Shown piece by piece: positions 26,116-37,078 of a stretch of 64,000 nucleotides of DNA. The notes beneath the pieces were generated by a model. That model ran no database searches and was not told the DNA's origin. It was given only the letters and a program-made list of their open reading frames with translations. A program made the position numbers and the translations under genes. The DNA is taken from assembly GCA_963573315.1 (NCBI GenBank), contig OY752143.1, positions 2,294,001 through 2,358,000 of the forward strand. The letters are read 5' to 3'. How positions within the stretch are numbered: position 1 is the first letter of the stretch; each line of letters begins with the position of its first letter. The stretch is from Entomortierella parvispora. Taxonomy: Eukaryota; Mortierellomycota; Mortierellomycetes; Mortierellales; Mortierellaceae.

Positions 26116-28855
26116 ATGTCTTACATTACAAAGGATCAGCTTAGTAAGAGCCCAAGGAAACGCGTATCCAACGCGATGAAAACGAAAAACTGATTCCTCC
26201 GAATTAACGCTCTTCTGCTGCATCTTCCCGGAAGATCTATATCTCCAAAAGGTAGGCGGGCAGCCCTCAGGCCCTGGGGCATTAGGAGCAAGCGCATCGG
26301 GAACTACAAGGTCCCGTTCAACGTTAACAGGTCCACGTCCTCCGACCTTCAAAGCCAGCAGTCGCAAGATCTTCCAGGATGTGTCCCCTTCACCAAAGTT
26401 GCTTTCACCTGTCACACCCACATCTGCTAGACTTGAGAATGCAGTGCGGAACCTGAGCATGTCTGACACTCTTCCGGCCTCCACTCATCCCCCCACTCAC
26501 CCAAGGCCACCCACACCGATCTTGGAGTCGATGGGCGAAGTTCCTGTTGTGATGGAATCAATGGGATCTGACGACTGTGAGCCACCGGGAGTTTCGCAGC
26601 AGGAACTGCAGCATCCTGCGGCCTTTGGCGCAATAAATGGATATCCGGCTTCTTTCAATGGAGGAGCGTCTCAAAACTGGTCGACGCAAGGATACGGTCC
26701 AGGAGGATACACTCAAGGCCCTCCGTCACAGGTATACTCTGGGCACATCGGACAGGACCAGTACCTACTCCTTCAGCAGCAGCAACAACAATATGAGCAA
26801 TACCAACAATACCATCAACAAGAATATTTACGACAACAGCACGCAGCCCAAGCTGTTGCTCTAGGGTACGTTCCCACACCAGCCGTATCATTATCCGCAA
26901 CCACGAGCGTTCAATTACAACATCCTGTGCCGTCGACCCCAAACCCTGTGACAATGACAATCACCCCTCGGATTATACCTGTCATGGATATTCCAAAGTA
27001 CTCCATCATCAAACCCTCAAAGACAGAGATCGAGACTGTGGATGACGAGGACGACAATTGGACACCCGTGCCCCCACCGCGCGATCCACCCAAGCCTCCA
27101 TCACGACCACTCTCACCGATCGAGCCCATTGGACCTCCGGTGCCTCCGAAAATCGACATCCCTTCCAGGTTTGGGACGGGCACTTTGGAATCCCTTAGTT
27201 CGGGACGCTCTTCTCACACATCTACGCCAACGATTTCGTCTCAGAGTATTGCTTCTTCAGACTCTGAGCGTGTTCCCATGCCCCCTCCAAGAGAATTCAA
27301 GAGGAAGTCTATCACCCCGCCCACTTCTGCAACCACCGTAACACCACGATCAACCTCGGCCAGTATTTTCAGCGTAGGCTCTTCCTCCGCAAAATCTTTT
27401 GCCAGCCCCAATTCCGCTTCCTTTACTTATACGACCGGCTCCTCTCGAACAGTTCCAGTACCAGGGACGGTCAGGGCAAACTCTGCAAAATTCAACGCTT
27501 TAGCAACAGCAGGAACAGGAGGATCGGGGTCAGCAGCCATTGGTGGTACACCTACCTCTACAACGTTGTCTCCCAAAGTTCACAGCTCCACAACAGGTGC
27601 CACCACCGCCAACTTCAATGCGACTTCGAATTCATGGACCAGTCGCAAGGCGTTGGATCATATTCCGAAGAACTCACTCTCGAAAGACTCATTCCCCACA
27701 GCTCTTAGTACAATCCTTCCGAAGACAAGGCGCTTATCCGACACTCACTCGTCACCTGACAATGAAACGCGACACAGTTCGATACCAGGAGTGAGCGTCC
27801 CACTTGAAGCCCTTGTAGACAAAGAGCTTCCACCAATACTTGGGGATTCGCCCCTGTATGACGCCGAGCACGATAGCAAGTGCATCATTACAGATGAAGA
27901 TAGAGAAGAAGCGGAGGCTGGTCTGGTATCTATAGAGTCCAAAAACAGTACACAGACGGACATGTCAGAGGCAGCAGAAGACGATCCTTCCACTACCTAT
28001 GAATCAGTACAAGATATAGGTGCTAGCAGTCCTGGGGGACCAGCATCCAGCCCAGGAAACTCATCTTTTTCAGAGGAGTCGGCTAAGCCGACGTCCGGAT
28101 TAGGCTGTGGATATATCGCTATCCCAACGTATATTTGCTCCAGTTGCGATAAGGCGATTGTGGGTACAATGATTACTGCAATGGGAAAGCGATGGCACTC
28201 GGATCACTTTGTCTGCACAATCTGTGAGGTTAATCTGGAAAATACACAGTTCTTTCACAAGGATGGGCAACCCTATTGCTCAGAAGACTATCACGAAAAG
28301 TTTAGTCCAAAGTGCGGCCACTGCAATACCCCAATTGAGAACGTAAGTCTTTTAAAGTCTGCAAGCAGAAAAGTGACATATATTCTGACACCGTCGTGTT
28401 GCGAATATCTGATAGGAATGTTTGACGGCACTGGGAAAGAGTTGGCACCCAGATCATTTCTTTTGTCGGGAATGCGGCGACCCTTTTGAGGAAGATGGTT
28501 ACATGGTCCACGAGGACTTTCCTTATTGCGAAAAGGACTACCTAAAACTCTTTGCTCCAAAATGTACGGGATGCCTGGACCCTATCCAGGGCGATTTCAT
28601 TAACGCACTCAAAGGAAAGTGGCACCGAGATTGCTTTGGATGCTCGGTAAGAAAAAAGATTCCTTGTTTTTTTCCGAGCGTTCCACGACACCCGATTTCT
28701 CTGTCAGATGGCTGAATCAAACTACATGTATCTTCCTTTCTTTTCATTTTCAGGTTTGCCATATAGGATTCGACAGCACCTCGTACTACGTTGAGAATGG
28801 AAAACCCTATTGTCAAGCTCATTACAAGAAAGGCTCCCAAATAGCCCAAACTTGA
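26116..28855 (+). CDS. Three-LIM-domain protein, paxillin-like
   Basis: Probable cytoskeletal or polarity scaffold resembling fungal paxillin-like proteins. Exons join(26116..26143,26235..28342,28416..28646,28754..28855) give 822 aa. It begins MSYITKDQL, a short first exon joined in frame to NLYLQKVGG. Residues ~15-650 are low-complexity and rich in Pro, Ser, Thr and Gln, with a Gln/Tyr run near residue 185 and proline-rich PPPRDPPKPPSRP-type stretches that could bind SH3 domains. Three zinc-binding LIM domains form the C-terminus: CSSCDKAIVG to YCSEDYHEKF, then CGHCNTPIEN to YCEKDYLKLF, then CTGCLDPIQG to YCQAHYKKG. The last two introns fall within LIM domains. Partner and exact function are not shown by sequence. 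Confidence 0.85.
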
Positions 28856-29024
28856 TCTCTGGGTCGCGGGAGGCATCAGTTCTTTCGGGAAGTCACAATG
28901 ACTACAAATGACTTGCAATAGTTTGCTTTGATAGAAGTGACGAAGACGAATACAACAATAAATAATTATAATACATTTTTTCTTTTTCTTGAGAAGGTGT
29001 GAGTGAAGAGATTGTGGTTTTTAT

Positions 29025-29826
29025 CTAGTTGGCCTTGGTGCGGTCGATAACTGGGAAGCGCAATTGGGAGATGATTTTACCCTGAGAAGCCATCTCACAA
29101 GTGACGGTTTCGCCGGACTTGACAGGTCCAACACCACGGGGAGTACCGGTCAAGATGACATCCCCCTCCTGAAGCTTCATGATGGCAGAGACATGTTCGA
29201 TCAACGTAGGGATCCTATGAGAATGATAGGTGATAAAGAAAATATCCAAGGATGACGTGAGTTATAAGAACCACCAATTGATCTAAAAAGACCGACCAAC
29301 CGACAGACAGACAGACAAAGATATAGAGAGAAGAAAAGAGTCCCTACTTGAAGATCATATCGCGTGTGTTTCCATCCTGCTTGGTGATTCCATCAATCTT
29401 AAGCGACAAGTCCACATTATTAGTATCGGGGATCTTCTCCTTGGGGATGAATTCACCCACGGGGGTAAAGGTGTCGTAGCCCTTAGCGGCGCTCCAGGGC
29501 AGTCCAGCCTTCTTGGCGGCCTCCTGAAGGTTGCGAGCAGTCATATCCAAGGCCAGAGTGTATCCTGCAATGTACTTGTGAGCATCCTTGGCAGCGATGT
29601 CCCGACCTTCCTTTCCAATGACGACTCCGAGCTCCACCTCGTGATGAACCTCGCATCCTTTAGGGATTTCAATGCTCTCTCCGGCGCCAATGAATGACGA
29701 TGTGGGCTTGAGGAAGAAGAATGGCGATTTAGGGACGGCATTGCCGAGTTCCTTGGCATGGTCGGCAAAGTTGCGACCAATGGCGACGATCTTGCGCCCA
29801 GACTGGATGAAGTTGCGGGAGGACAT
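29025..29826 (-). CDS. FAHD1: Acylpyruvate hydrolase / oxaloacetate decarboxylase, FAHD1 type
   Basis: Small enzyme of the fumarylacetoacetate hydrolase superfamily; animal FAHD1 cleaves acylpyruvates and decarboxylates oxaloacetate in mitochondria. Exons on the minus strand are 29826..29348 and 29214..29025, giving 222 aa (human is 224). Seen: KIVAIGRNFADHAKELGN, FFFLKPTSSFIG, the metal-binding HHEVELGVVIGKEG, ALDMTARNLQ, KGYDTFTPVGEFIP and the C-terminal GDVILTGTPRGVGPV. The intron joins DMIFK to IPTLIEH in frame. There is no long targeting peptide, though the start is the usual one for the family. It converges on the LIM gene, and its promoter side faces copy 2 of the mobile element. Confidence 0.93.
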
Positions 29827-31524
29827 GGTGATGAGTGATGAGGGAAGGAGTGAAATGTGAGTCAGGGCACCCTACAGTAGACTACTGTACATGTGACGGC
29901 TGAGAAGAGCGCGCGGAGAGACGCGTCCGGATCGACCAAAAAGGGATGATACCGTTCTACTGGTCCGTAGTCAACTTCCTTTCCTTTATGAACATTTTCG
30001 TTGTGCTATGAGGAGTGAATGAGCTGTCAATCTGCCTCCCGTCGGCCTTCACTCCATCAAGTCTGAGTCAGAGCACACACTTGTGCTTGTTGTATATGGT
30101 TGCGTCTATAGTTTTCTATTTTTTATTTCATCTTTATTTTTGCAAGTGAACCATGAATATTGGCCTGCTCTCAGTCAACTGTTTCTTTCACTTGCCAAAA
30201 AAGAAGCAAGTTGTGCAGGATGCGCCAACGAGCAGGCGGCAGGCCATCGCACCCCAAAAATAGGTTTGTCATTGAATGACAGGTCGTCAATGAATGACGA
30301 TAATAGAGACAGTCTGTGTAATAACCCCCGGCAATTTTCATTGCCGCTTCACCTCCACACCTCCAACGACGTTTTTTGGTCATGGTCGACCACCAGATCA
30401 AAAGGTGACCCGGTGGCCGCCGACATTCCTATGCAAGAGGATCCAGAAGTTAGTAATCCGTTGAAATCAAGTCAGACATCAACCATACAACCATTTGAGC
30501 CTCTGTTGCCCTTGCTCGACCCAATCCCAACAATCATAGACTTCTTCAAAAGGTCAAGAGGAGTCTCGCAGCTTCCGATCCCAGAAAAAGAAACAAGTGC
30601 AGATCCACAGCCGGTGAGCCCATCCACCGAGTTCCAACATCAAAAAACCTGATAAAGGGATGACAAAGGAGGTTTGCTGACCACACACTTCCTATCCCCA
30701 AGGGAAGGCGCTATGAAGGTCTGAGGGTGAGGATCACGTTTCCCTTCTCCATCCCTGAGAGAAAGACGTAAGATCCTCAAGGTCACCTCGAGAGAACTAG
30801 CCACCGATTTCTGTTGCCAGAGCACAGCGGTCAGAACTAACAAGGACCACAAAAAATGGGATCCACTTGGCCTGTTGAAGGACTGGGTGGACTATCCAAG
30901 GGATGCCAACTCGCGAACCATATATGCGCTTCGATCCCTGGCACGGTAATCCACTGCCAGGAAAGAGAAGCCAGTATATGGGTGTATCAGTGCGACGCTT
31001 CGATTTCCGTTGCCGGCAAAGGGCTGCTGCACTATACAGGTGTTAACCCTTGGTCATGATAGATGGCGAACGGGTTAAAATGGGAATGCTCCAAGCACCG
31101 CGCCCCTCTGCCGGGGAACGATACCTGGGCTCGACCAGGGAGGTGTGTTACCCTGGCCCTTGTGTACAATAAAACAGGAAGGTCCTCAATAAAGAAGTCC
31201 CTCAACCATAGTAGTGGACACGACTTTGAAGATCAGAGGGTAGTTCCATGTTGAAGGATTCGCCTCTGGTCCTCTCATCTGCTTGTAAAGACCCCCAAAC
31301 ATAAATATGAATGAAAGCAAGCAACAAACAGGATCCGTTGGAGAAGACTACCAAAAACGGGGGGCCCCCGACACGATGCCATTTACCTGCTGGGCAAAGG
31401 TGTTGACGGGGAAAATTCATAGCCACAGTCATGTTGAATGAACTTGCGGACTATAATGGGATAAAGGGTTCGCCATGCTTTGTTCACCTCTGCCGGAGAA
31501 CGACGGCACGGCTCGCAAGCCCCC

Positions 31525-31911
31525 TCAGTCCACCTTCCGGATTCTGTTGCCAGAAATCAGTAGTTGGGCCACAGGTTGCAGTTCACGCTCCTGTTCTTGT
31601 TGCCAAGAAAAGAAATGCGAGAAACTTCTTCACCGTCCGATGAAGAGAAGAAGGGGATAGGAGGGAAGAGCAGAGACAGGACCCACCTTAAACCTACCTT
31701 TCCATGATATGAGCGACAAAACGTCAACGATGGGCCAGTCGGTGCAGGTCGATGCGGGAAGTCCTAAAGAGTGCCCAAGAAGGAAAAAGACAAGGAATAT
31801 GAGATTTCTGAGAGAAAGCAGTTTGTATTCATACTTCATGTAACAAGGTGACACAGCACTCAAGACGGAGCTGCAACTTACCAAATGAACTCCCGCAGAC
31901 GCGCCATTCAT
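31525..31911 (-). CDS. Candidate spliced small ORF in left arm, copy 2
   Basis: Same candidate as at 12086-12472, on the minus strand. All start, donor and acceptor positions are conserved. Coding status is unproven. Confidence 0.22.
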
Positions 31912-32255
31912 GTCGGAGACAACAGGACCGAGGCCAGGACCAAGACAATCACTCTTTCTAAGGAAGGTTCAAGGAAAGAAACAGAGAAATCAGTCAACAT
32001 GAAGACGATGGCGCAGCACAAATGTCGCGTGCAAGCAAATGTTGAAATGACGAGTGGTCATTACAACATGAGAGCGCGAACGAAGAGAAAGAGGAGAGGA
32101 AGAAAGAGGAAAGAGAAAAACATCAAAGAGAATATGGGATGGATGTGAAAGTGATGATGGATTGTTCAAGGATGTCACTTACCATCTAGGCTATCATCGA
32201 GAGGGGAGGACAAAGCGGAAGAGAGGTGTGTTGCAAAAGTCACGGAGGATGGACA

Positions 32256-32263
32256 TATTTATA
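32256..32263 (-). promoter_or_regulatory. TATA box of left arm, copy 2
   Basis: TATAAATA on the minus strand, 127 bases from the spacer edge, firing outward. Confidence 0.45.
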
Positions 32264-32390
32264 CCATAGACATATAGGCCCCTTAAAGTGATAGTAACGT
32301 GCACCTCAACAGGTGGCAGCGAGGTACAACGGTGCAGAGGGGATGGCCTTTTTTAGTACTCTACGACACAGCTAGTGCTATTCAAGAAGA

Positions 32391-32548
32391 GCTACATGAG
32401 AAGCGTTAGGACACAGAATTCAAAATGAATGGGCCTGCACCCTTGATAGCTCCAGTGCGATTTTCTTTGCATTGTTCTTTTGTACAACCCTTCTTGAATA
32501 TAACAGGTTATCGTTTTGTATAGCGCCGTATTGTTCTTTTGTAGAGTT
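32391..32548. other. Unique spacer at the palindrome centre, copy 2
   Basis: Same sequence and same orientation as the spacer of copy 1 at 11450-11607. Confidence 0.8.
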
Positions 32549-32674
32549 CTTCTTGAATAGCACCAGCTGTGTCGTAGAGAACTAAAAAAGGCCATCCCCT
32601 CTGCACCGTTGTACCTCGCTGCCACCTGTTGAGGTGCACGTTACTATCACTTTAAGGGGCCTATATGTCTATGG

Positions 32675-32682
32675 TATAAATA
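32675..32682 (+). promoter_or_regulatory. TATA box of right arm, copy 2
   Basis: TATAAATA on the plus strand, firing outward, paired with the box at 32256-32263. Confidence 0.45.
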
Positions 32683-33026
32683 TGTCCATCCTCCGTGACT
32701 TTTGCAACACACCTCTCTTCCGCTTTGTCCTCCCCTCTCGATGATAGCCTAGATGGTAAGTGACATCCTTGAACAATCCATCATCACTTTCACATCCATC
32801 CCATATTCTCTTTGATGTTTTTCTCTTTCCTCTTTCTTCCTCTCCTCTTTCTCTTCGTTCGCGCTCTCATGTTGTAATGACCACTCGTCATTTCAACATT
32901 TGCTTGCACGCGACATTTGTGCTGCGCCATCGTCTTCATGTTGACTGATTTCTCTGTTTCTTTCCTTGAACCTTCCTTAGAAAGAGTGATTGTCTTGGTC
33001 CTGGCCTCGGTCCTGTTGTCTCCGAC

Positions 33027-33413
33027 ATGAATGGCGCGTCTGCGGGAGTTCATTTGGTAAGTTGCAGCTCCGTCTTGAGTGCTGTGTCACCTTGTTACAT
33101 GAAGTATGAATACAAACTGCTTTCTCTCAGAAATCTCATATTCCTTGTCTTTTTCCTTCTTGGGCACTCTTTAGGACTTCCCGCATCGACCTGCACCGAC
33201 TGGCCCATCGTTGACGTTTTGTCGCTCATATCATGGAAAGGTAGGTTTAAGGTGGGTCCTGTCTCTGCTCTTCCCTCCTATCCCCTTCTTCTCTTCATCG
33301 GACGGTGAAGAAGTTTCTCGCATTTCTTTTCTTGGCAACAAGAACAGGAGCGTGAACTGCAACCTGTGGCCCAACTACTGATTTCTGGCAACAGAATCCG
33401 GAAGGTGGACTGA
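33027..33413 (+). CDS. Candidate spliced small ORF in right arm, copy 2
   Basis: Same candidate as at 12086-12472 (pieces of 30, 66 and 66 bases in phase 0). Coding status is unproven. Confidence 0.22.
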
Positions 33414-34879
33414 GGGGGCTTGCGAGCCGTGCCGTCGTTCTCCGGCAGAGGTGAACAAAGCATGGCGAACCCTTTATCCCATTATAGTCCGCAAGTTCAT
33501 TCAACATGACTGTGGCTATGAATTTTCCCCGTCAACACCTTTGCCCAGCAGGTAAATGGCATCGTGTCGGGGGCCCCCCGTTTTTGGTAGTCTTCTCCAA
33601 CGGATCCTGTTTGTTGCTTGCTTTCATTCATATTTATGTTTGGGGGTCTTTACAAGCAGATGAGAGGACCAGAGGCGAATCCTTCAACATGGAACTACCC
33701 TCTGATCTTCAAAGTCGTGTCCACTACTATGGTTGAGGGACTTCTTTATTGAGGACCTTCCTGTTTTATTGTACACAAGGGCCAGGGTAACACACCTCCC
33801 TGGTCGAGCCCAGGTATCGTTCCCCGGCAGAGGGGCGCGGTGCTTGGAGCATTCCCATTTTAACCCGTTCGCCATCTATCATGACCAAGGGTTAACACCT
33901 GTATAGTGCAGCAGCCCTTTGCCGGCAACGGAAATCGAAGCGTCGCACTGATACACCCATATACTGGCTTCTCTTTCCTGGCAGTGGATTACCGTGCCAG
34001 GGATCGAAGCGCATATATGGTTCGCGAGTTGGCATCCCTTGGATAGTCCACCCAGTCCTTCAACAGGCCAAGTGGATCCCATTTTTTGTGGTCCTTGTTA
34101 GTTCTGACCGCTGTGCTCTGGCAACAGAAATCGGTGGCTAGTTCTCTCGAGGTGACCTTGAGGATCTTACGTCTTTCTCTCAGGGATGGAGAAGGGAAAC
34201 GTGATCCTCACCCTCAGACCTTCATAGCGCCTTCCCTTGGGGATAGGAAGTGTGTGGTCAGCAAACCTCCTTTGTCATCCCTTTATCAGGTTTTTTGATG
34301 TTGGAACTCGGTGGATGGGCTCACCGGCTGTGGATCTGCACTTGTTTCTTTTTCTGGGATCGGAAGCTGCGAGACTCCTCTTGACCTTTTGAAGAAGTCT
34401 ATGATTGTTGGGATTGGGTCGAGCAAGGGCAACAGTGGCTCAAATGGTTGTATGATTGATGTCTGACTTGATTTCAACGGATTACTAACTTCTGGATCCT
34501 CTTGCATAGGAATGTCGGCGGCCACCGGGTCACCTTTTGATCTGGTGGTCGACCATGACCAAAAAACGTCGTTGGAGGTGTGGAGGTGAAGCGGCAATGA
34601 AAATTGCCGGGGGTTATTACACAGACTGTCTCTATTATCGTCATTCATTGACGACCTGTCATTCAATGACAAACCTATTTTTGGGGTGCGATGGCCTGCC
34701 GCCTGCTCGTTGGCGCATCCTGCACAACTTGCTTCTTTTTTGGCAAGTGAAAGAAACAGTTGACTGAGAGCAGGCCAATATTCATGGTTCACTTGCAAAA
34801 ATAAAGATGAAATAAAAAAGAGAAAACTACAGCACTGTTGGGTTCAGCCTGTTAAAGGTATGTAATGAGATCATTTACT

Positions 34880-36261
34880 TCAACAACAACCCTCCTTGGC
34901 TCTAGGCTGATTCAGCTGGATCCTTTCTGGATCATGACCTGTCTCTTGAGTAAGCTCTGCCTCGCGATTCATAATCTCCTCCAGCAGAAAGCGAGCGGCA
35001 TCTTCAATGTTGCTGTTCTCCTTTGCAGAGGTTCCAAACCTGAACGGGATAAAGGAAGAGGTTGTTAATCGTGAGGTCTCTGAATCGCGGCCTCTCTTCA
35101 CTGCAATATCCACACAAGCCAATTACCATCTGAGAAAGCCATGCTCCTGACAAAACTTTTCCATTTCATCCGCATCCAAACTAGTCGCTGTTTCCTCTTT
35201 CAAGTCAATCTGAGAGCGTAAACAGAAGAATTATTTAGCATCAAGTGACACAGGGAGCTAACAAAGACAGGAGCGTTAAACTCTCTCCTGATGATTTCAC
35301 TGTACCTTGTTCGCAAGAAGTACTACTGGGATTGGCTGTCCTCCTGGCAGCCTTACTTTAGAATCTAAGTCGGCCTTCCACTTGACAACCGCTTCAAAGG
35401 TCTTTGGTCGCGTGACATCATAAACCACAAACGCTGCTACCGCCTCTTTGTAATACACCTAAATCAGAAAGACGGAAGAAGTTGCGGAAAGGTGAGTCCT
35501 AACATATCGAATTGAAAGCTTTGGGGAAGACTCTGGTCAGGCCATCACTGCTATCCCTGCTCATTGTGAGCTTCATCTTGTGGCTCACAGGAGACAGTCG
35601 CGTACAAGCTGACAAGCACAAACACGCGTGTATCAACGTCTCATCTTTTTACTGCCAGGTCCGGAGATCGGAAAGATAAGAAGTCGAATGACAATGAACC
35701 CGACTTTTTACGATGATATGGCTTCCTTTTCTTCCTTTTCTTCTTCTCCTCAGTCTTTCCCCCTGTGATCTGGTGAGGTCCTGCTCGCGTAATCCTTACC
35801 CGTGTCATATTTCCGAAGCGCTCCTGGCCTGCAATATCCCAGAGTTGTAGCCTGACCACTGTGTCGGGGGACCATTGAATGACCTTGAGTGCAAAATCAA
35901 CCCCAATCTGTCCAAAGGAAGAAAGAGAAAGCGATAGAGGAAGAGAGAGCGGTAGAACGTAAAAAGTCAGGAGACGATCCGACTAGAACAGCGTGCCTCT
36001 TCAATCCGGTTGGCTGACTTCTTACAGTGGATTTGTAGTTCAGAGAAAAGATGTTGTGAACATATCGCTTGATGATGGACGTTTTCCTATTCCAGAGCGT
36101 CAGGTCAGCCCTTGAATCATTGGAATGAAAGGCTCATGGAGCGGCATGAGCAAGAGTACGGACTGTCTTTGGATTTACCCGCATCCGAGCTCACCGACAA
36201 TGAGCAGCTTGTAGAGGTACTCGCGAATCTCTGTAGGGTAGGGACTGTTAGTGTCGTACAT
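34880..36261 (-). CDS. RAB32: Rab32/Rab38-family small GTPase
   Basis: Membrane-traffic GTPase; Rab32 relatives act at lysosome-related organelles and mitochondria. Exons on the minus strand are 36261..36179, 36086..36026, 35907..35800, 35458..35306, 35209..35127 and 35039..34880, giving 215 aa. Seen: P-loop GELGCGKTS split by intron 1, switch I region YKSTIGVDF, the Rab32-typical IAGQERFGNMTRVYYKEA (most Rabs have AGQE preceded by T or D), ANKIDL and the SAK motif as GTSAKEN. The C-terminus ends GCC, a double-cysteine geranylgeranylation site. Each intron has GT-AG ends and keeps frame. Its 3' end is 52 bp from the mobile element; its 5' end is divergent from aminopeptidase P. Confidence 0.93.
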
Positions 36262-37078
36262 TGTAGTCATGAAGGGACAAGGTGGTGAGTGGAGAGTGAG
36301 GAGAGAGGTGGAGGAAGGGGCGAAGAATGAAGAAGGGGGAATGGAGAGGAATGGAGAGGAATGGAGAGGAATGAAGGAACAAAGAACAGGAAGGACGTAA
36401 AAAAAAGGGTGCGGCAGTCCAAGGTGTCACGCGTCTGCTGTGTGTCTGTGTTCAGTGTGCAGGTGTGCACCTGCCTTTTCCGGGCAGGTCGGCAGACGGT
36501 GGCGATGTCGTGCTTCGTCTTCTCTCCTCTGTGTGGGTGGAGCAGGAGGGTGGGGGATGAGAATACGAAACGCCATGTGGGATGCAAACCCGGACGAGCC
36601 TGCCTCTCCGTCGCGTCCTGTCTTCTGTCTTGCAGCAAGAAAGCATAAACTAGCGCCTATACAACCAGCCCTGGAGACACAAAGTCGCAGCAGGCGAGAT
36701 GAGGAGAAGTGAAAAAGTCAAAGAACAGGCCAGACCCCCCCTCCCCATTTGCAGTTGCCTCCACGCAAGAGAAAGAGAAGAGAGAGAGAGAGAGCAGGAG
36801 AGCAAAGAGAGAGAGAGAGAAAAAAAGAGATCGACGAACCCAAGAGAGCGCAAGAAAAGAGTTCCTTCCAAATGCGGGGCGGATCGATCTTTCCTGTTTG
36901 TTTCCACTTTCCACACGGCCGTGAGAAAGCAGGTCCACGCAGCCGGCGCTCTGATTCGGCGTCCCCTTCCTTCGCTCCTCCGCTTCCTTCTTTCCCCATA
37001 AAGACCACTTTTTTTTCTTCTTTCCGCTTCTTTTCTTTTCACATCCCCATCTCCCTCCCTCCCTCCCCCTCCTGCTCA
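36262..37078. promoter_or_regulatory. Divergent promoter region of RAB32 and aminopeptidase P
   Basis: The 817 bp between start codons has strong strand asymmetry. The plus strand is purine-rich at about 36275-36400, with a 10-bp unit ATGGAGAGGA repeated three times exactly at 36341-36370, and again at about 36765-36855 (GAGA-type runs). From about 36960 it becomes CT-rich, typical of a leader for the plus-strand gene. Confidence 0.55.

Larger units (their letters stand above)
30111..32390 (+). repeat. Left inverted arm of copy 2
   Basis: Near-identical in direct orientation to 9170-11449 but with C at 30483 and T at 30502, the variants of the right arm of copy 1. It carries the inward-read ORF ending at 30652. 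Confidence 0.9.
30111..34827. mobile_element. Palindromic mobile element, copy 2 (4717 bp, unrecognised family)
   Basis: Second, better-preserved copy of the element at 9170-13886. Arms 30111-32390 and 32549-34827 are inverted repeats with only a few mismatches (one near the tip, two at 30483/34455 and 30502/34436) around a 158-bp spacer. The tips are GTTTTCT on the left and its complement AGAAAAC on the right, each bordered by TA (30109-30110 and 34828-34829), consistent with a TA target-site duplication. No enzyme gene of a known transposon class is seen, so it may be non-autonomous. The right end is 52 bp downstream of the RAB32 stop codon; the left end is about 280 bp upstream of the FAHD1 start. 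Confidence 0.88.
32549..34827 (-). repeat. Right inverted arm of copy 2
   Basis: Inverted partner of 30111-32390; carries the variant pair otherwise seen in the left arm of copy 1. The inward-read ORF near the outer end stops at 34286. Confidence 0.9.

Noticed and set aside
29303-29320. Short GACA repeat as a CRISPR-like or regulatory array
   Set aside because: Only a few 4-bp units within the FAHD1 intron; ordinary simple repeat.
36195-36261. Earlier donor for RAB32 exon 1 (GTGAGC at 36194)
   Set aside because: It would delete part of the P-loop; the later donor at 36178 rebuilds GELGCGKTS exactly.
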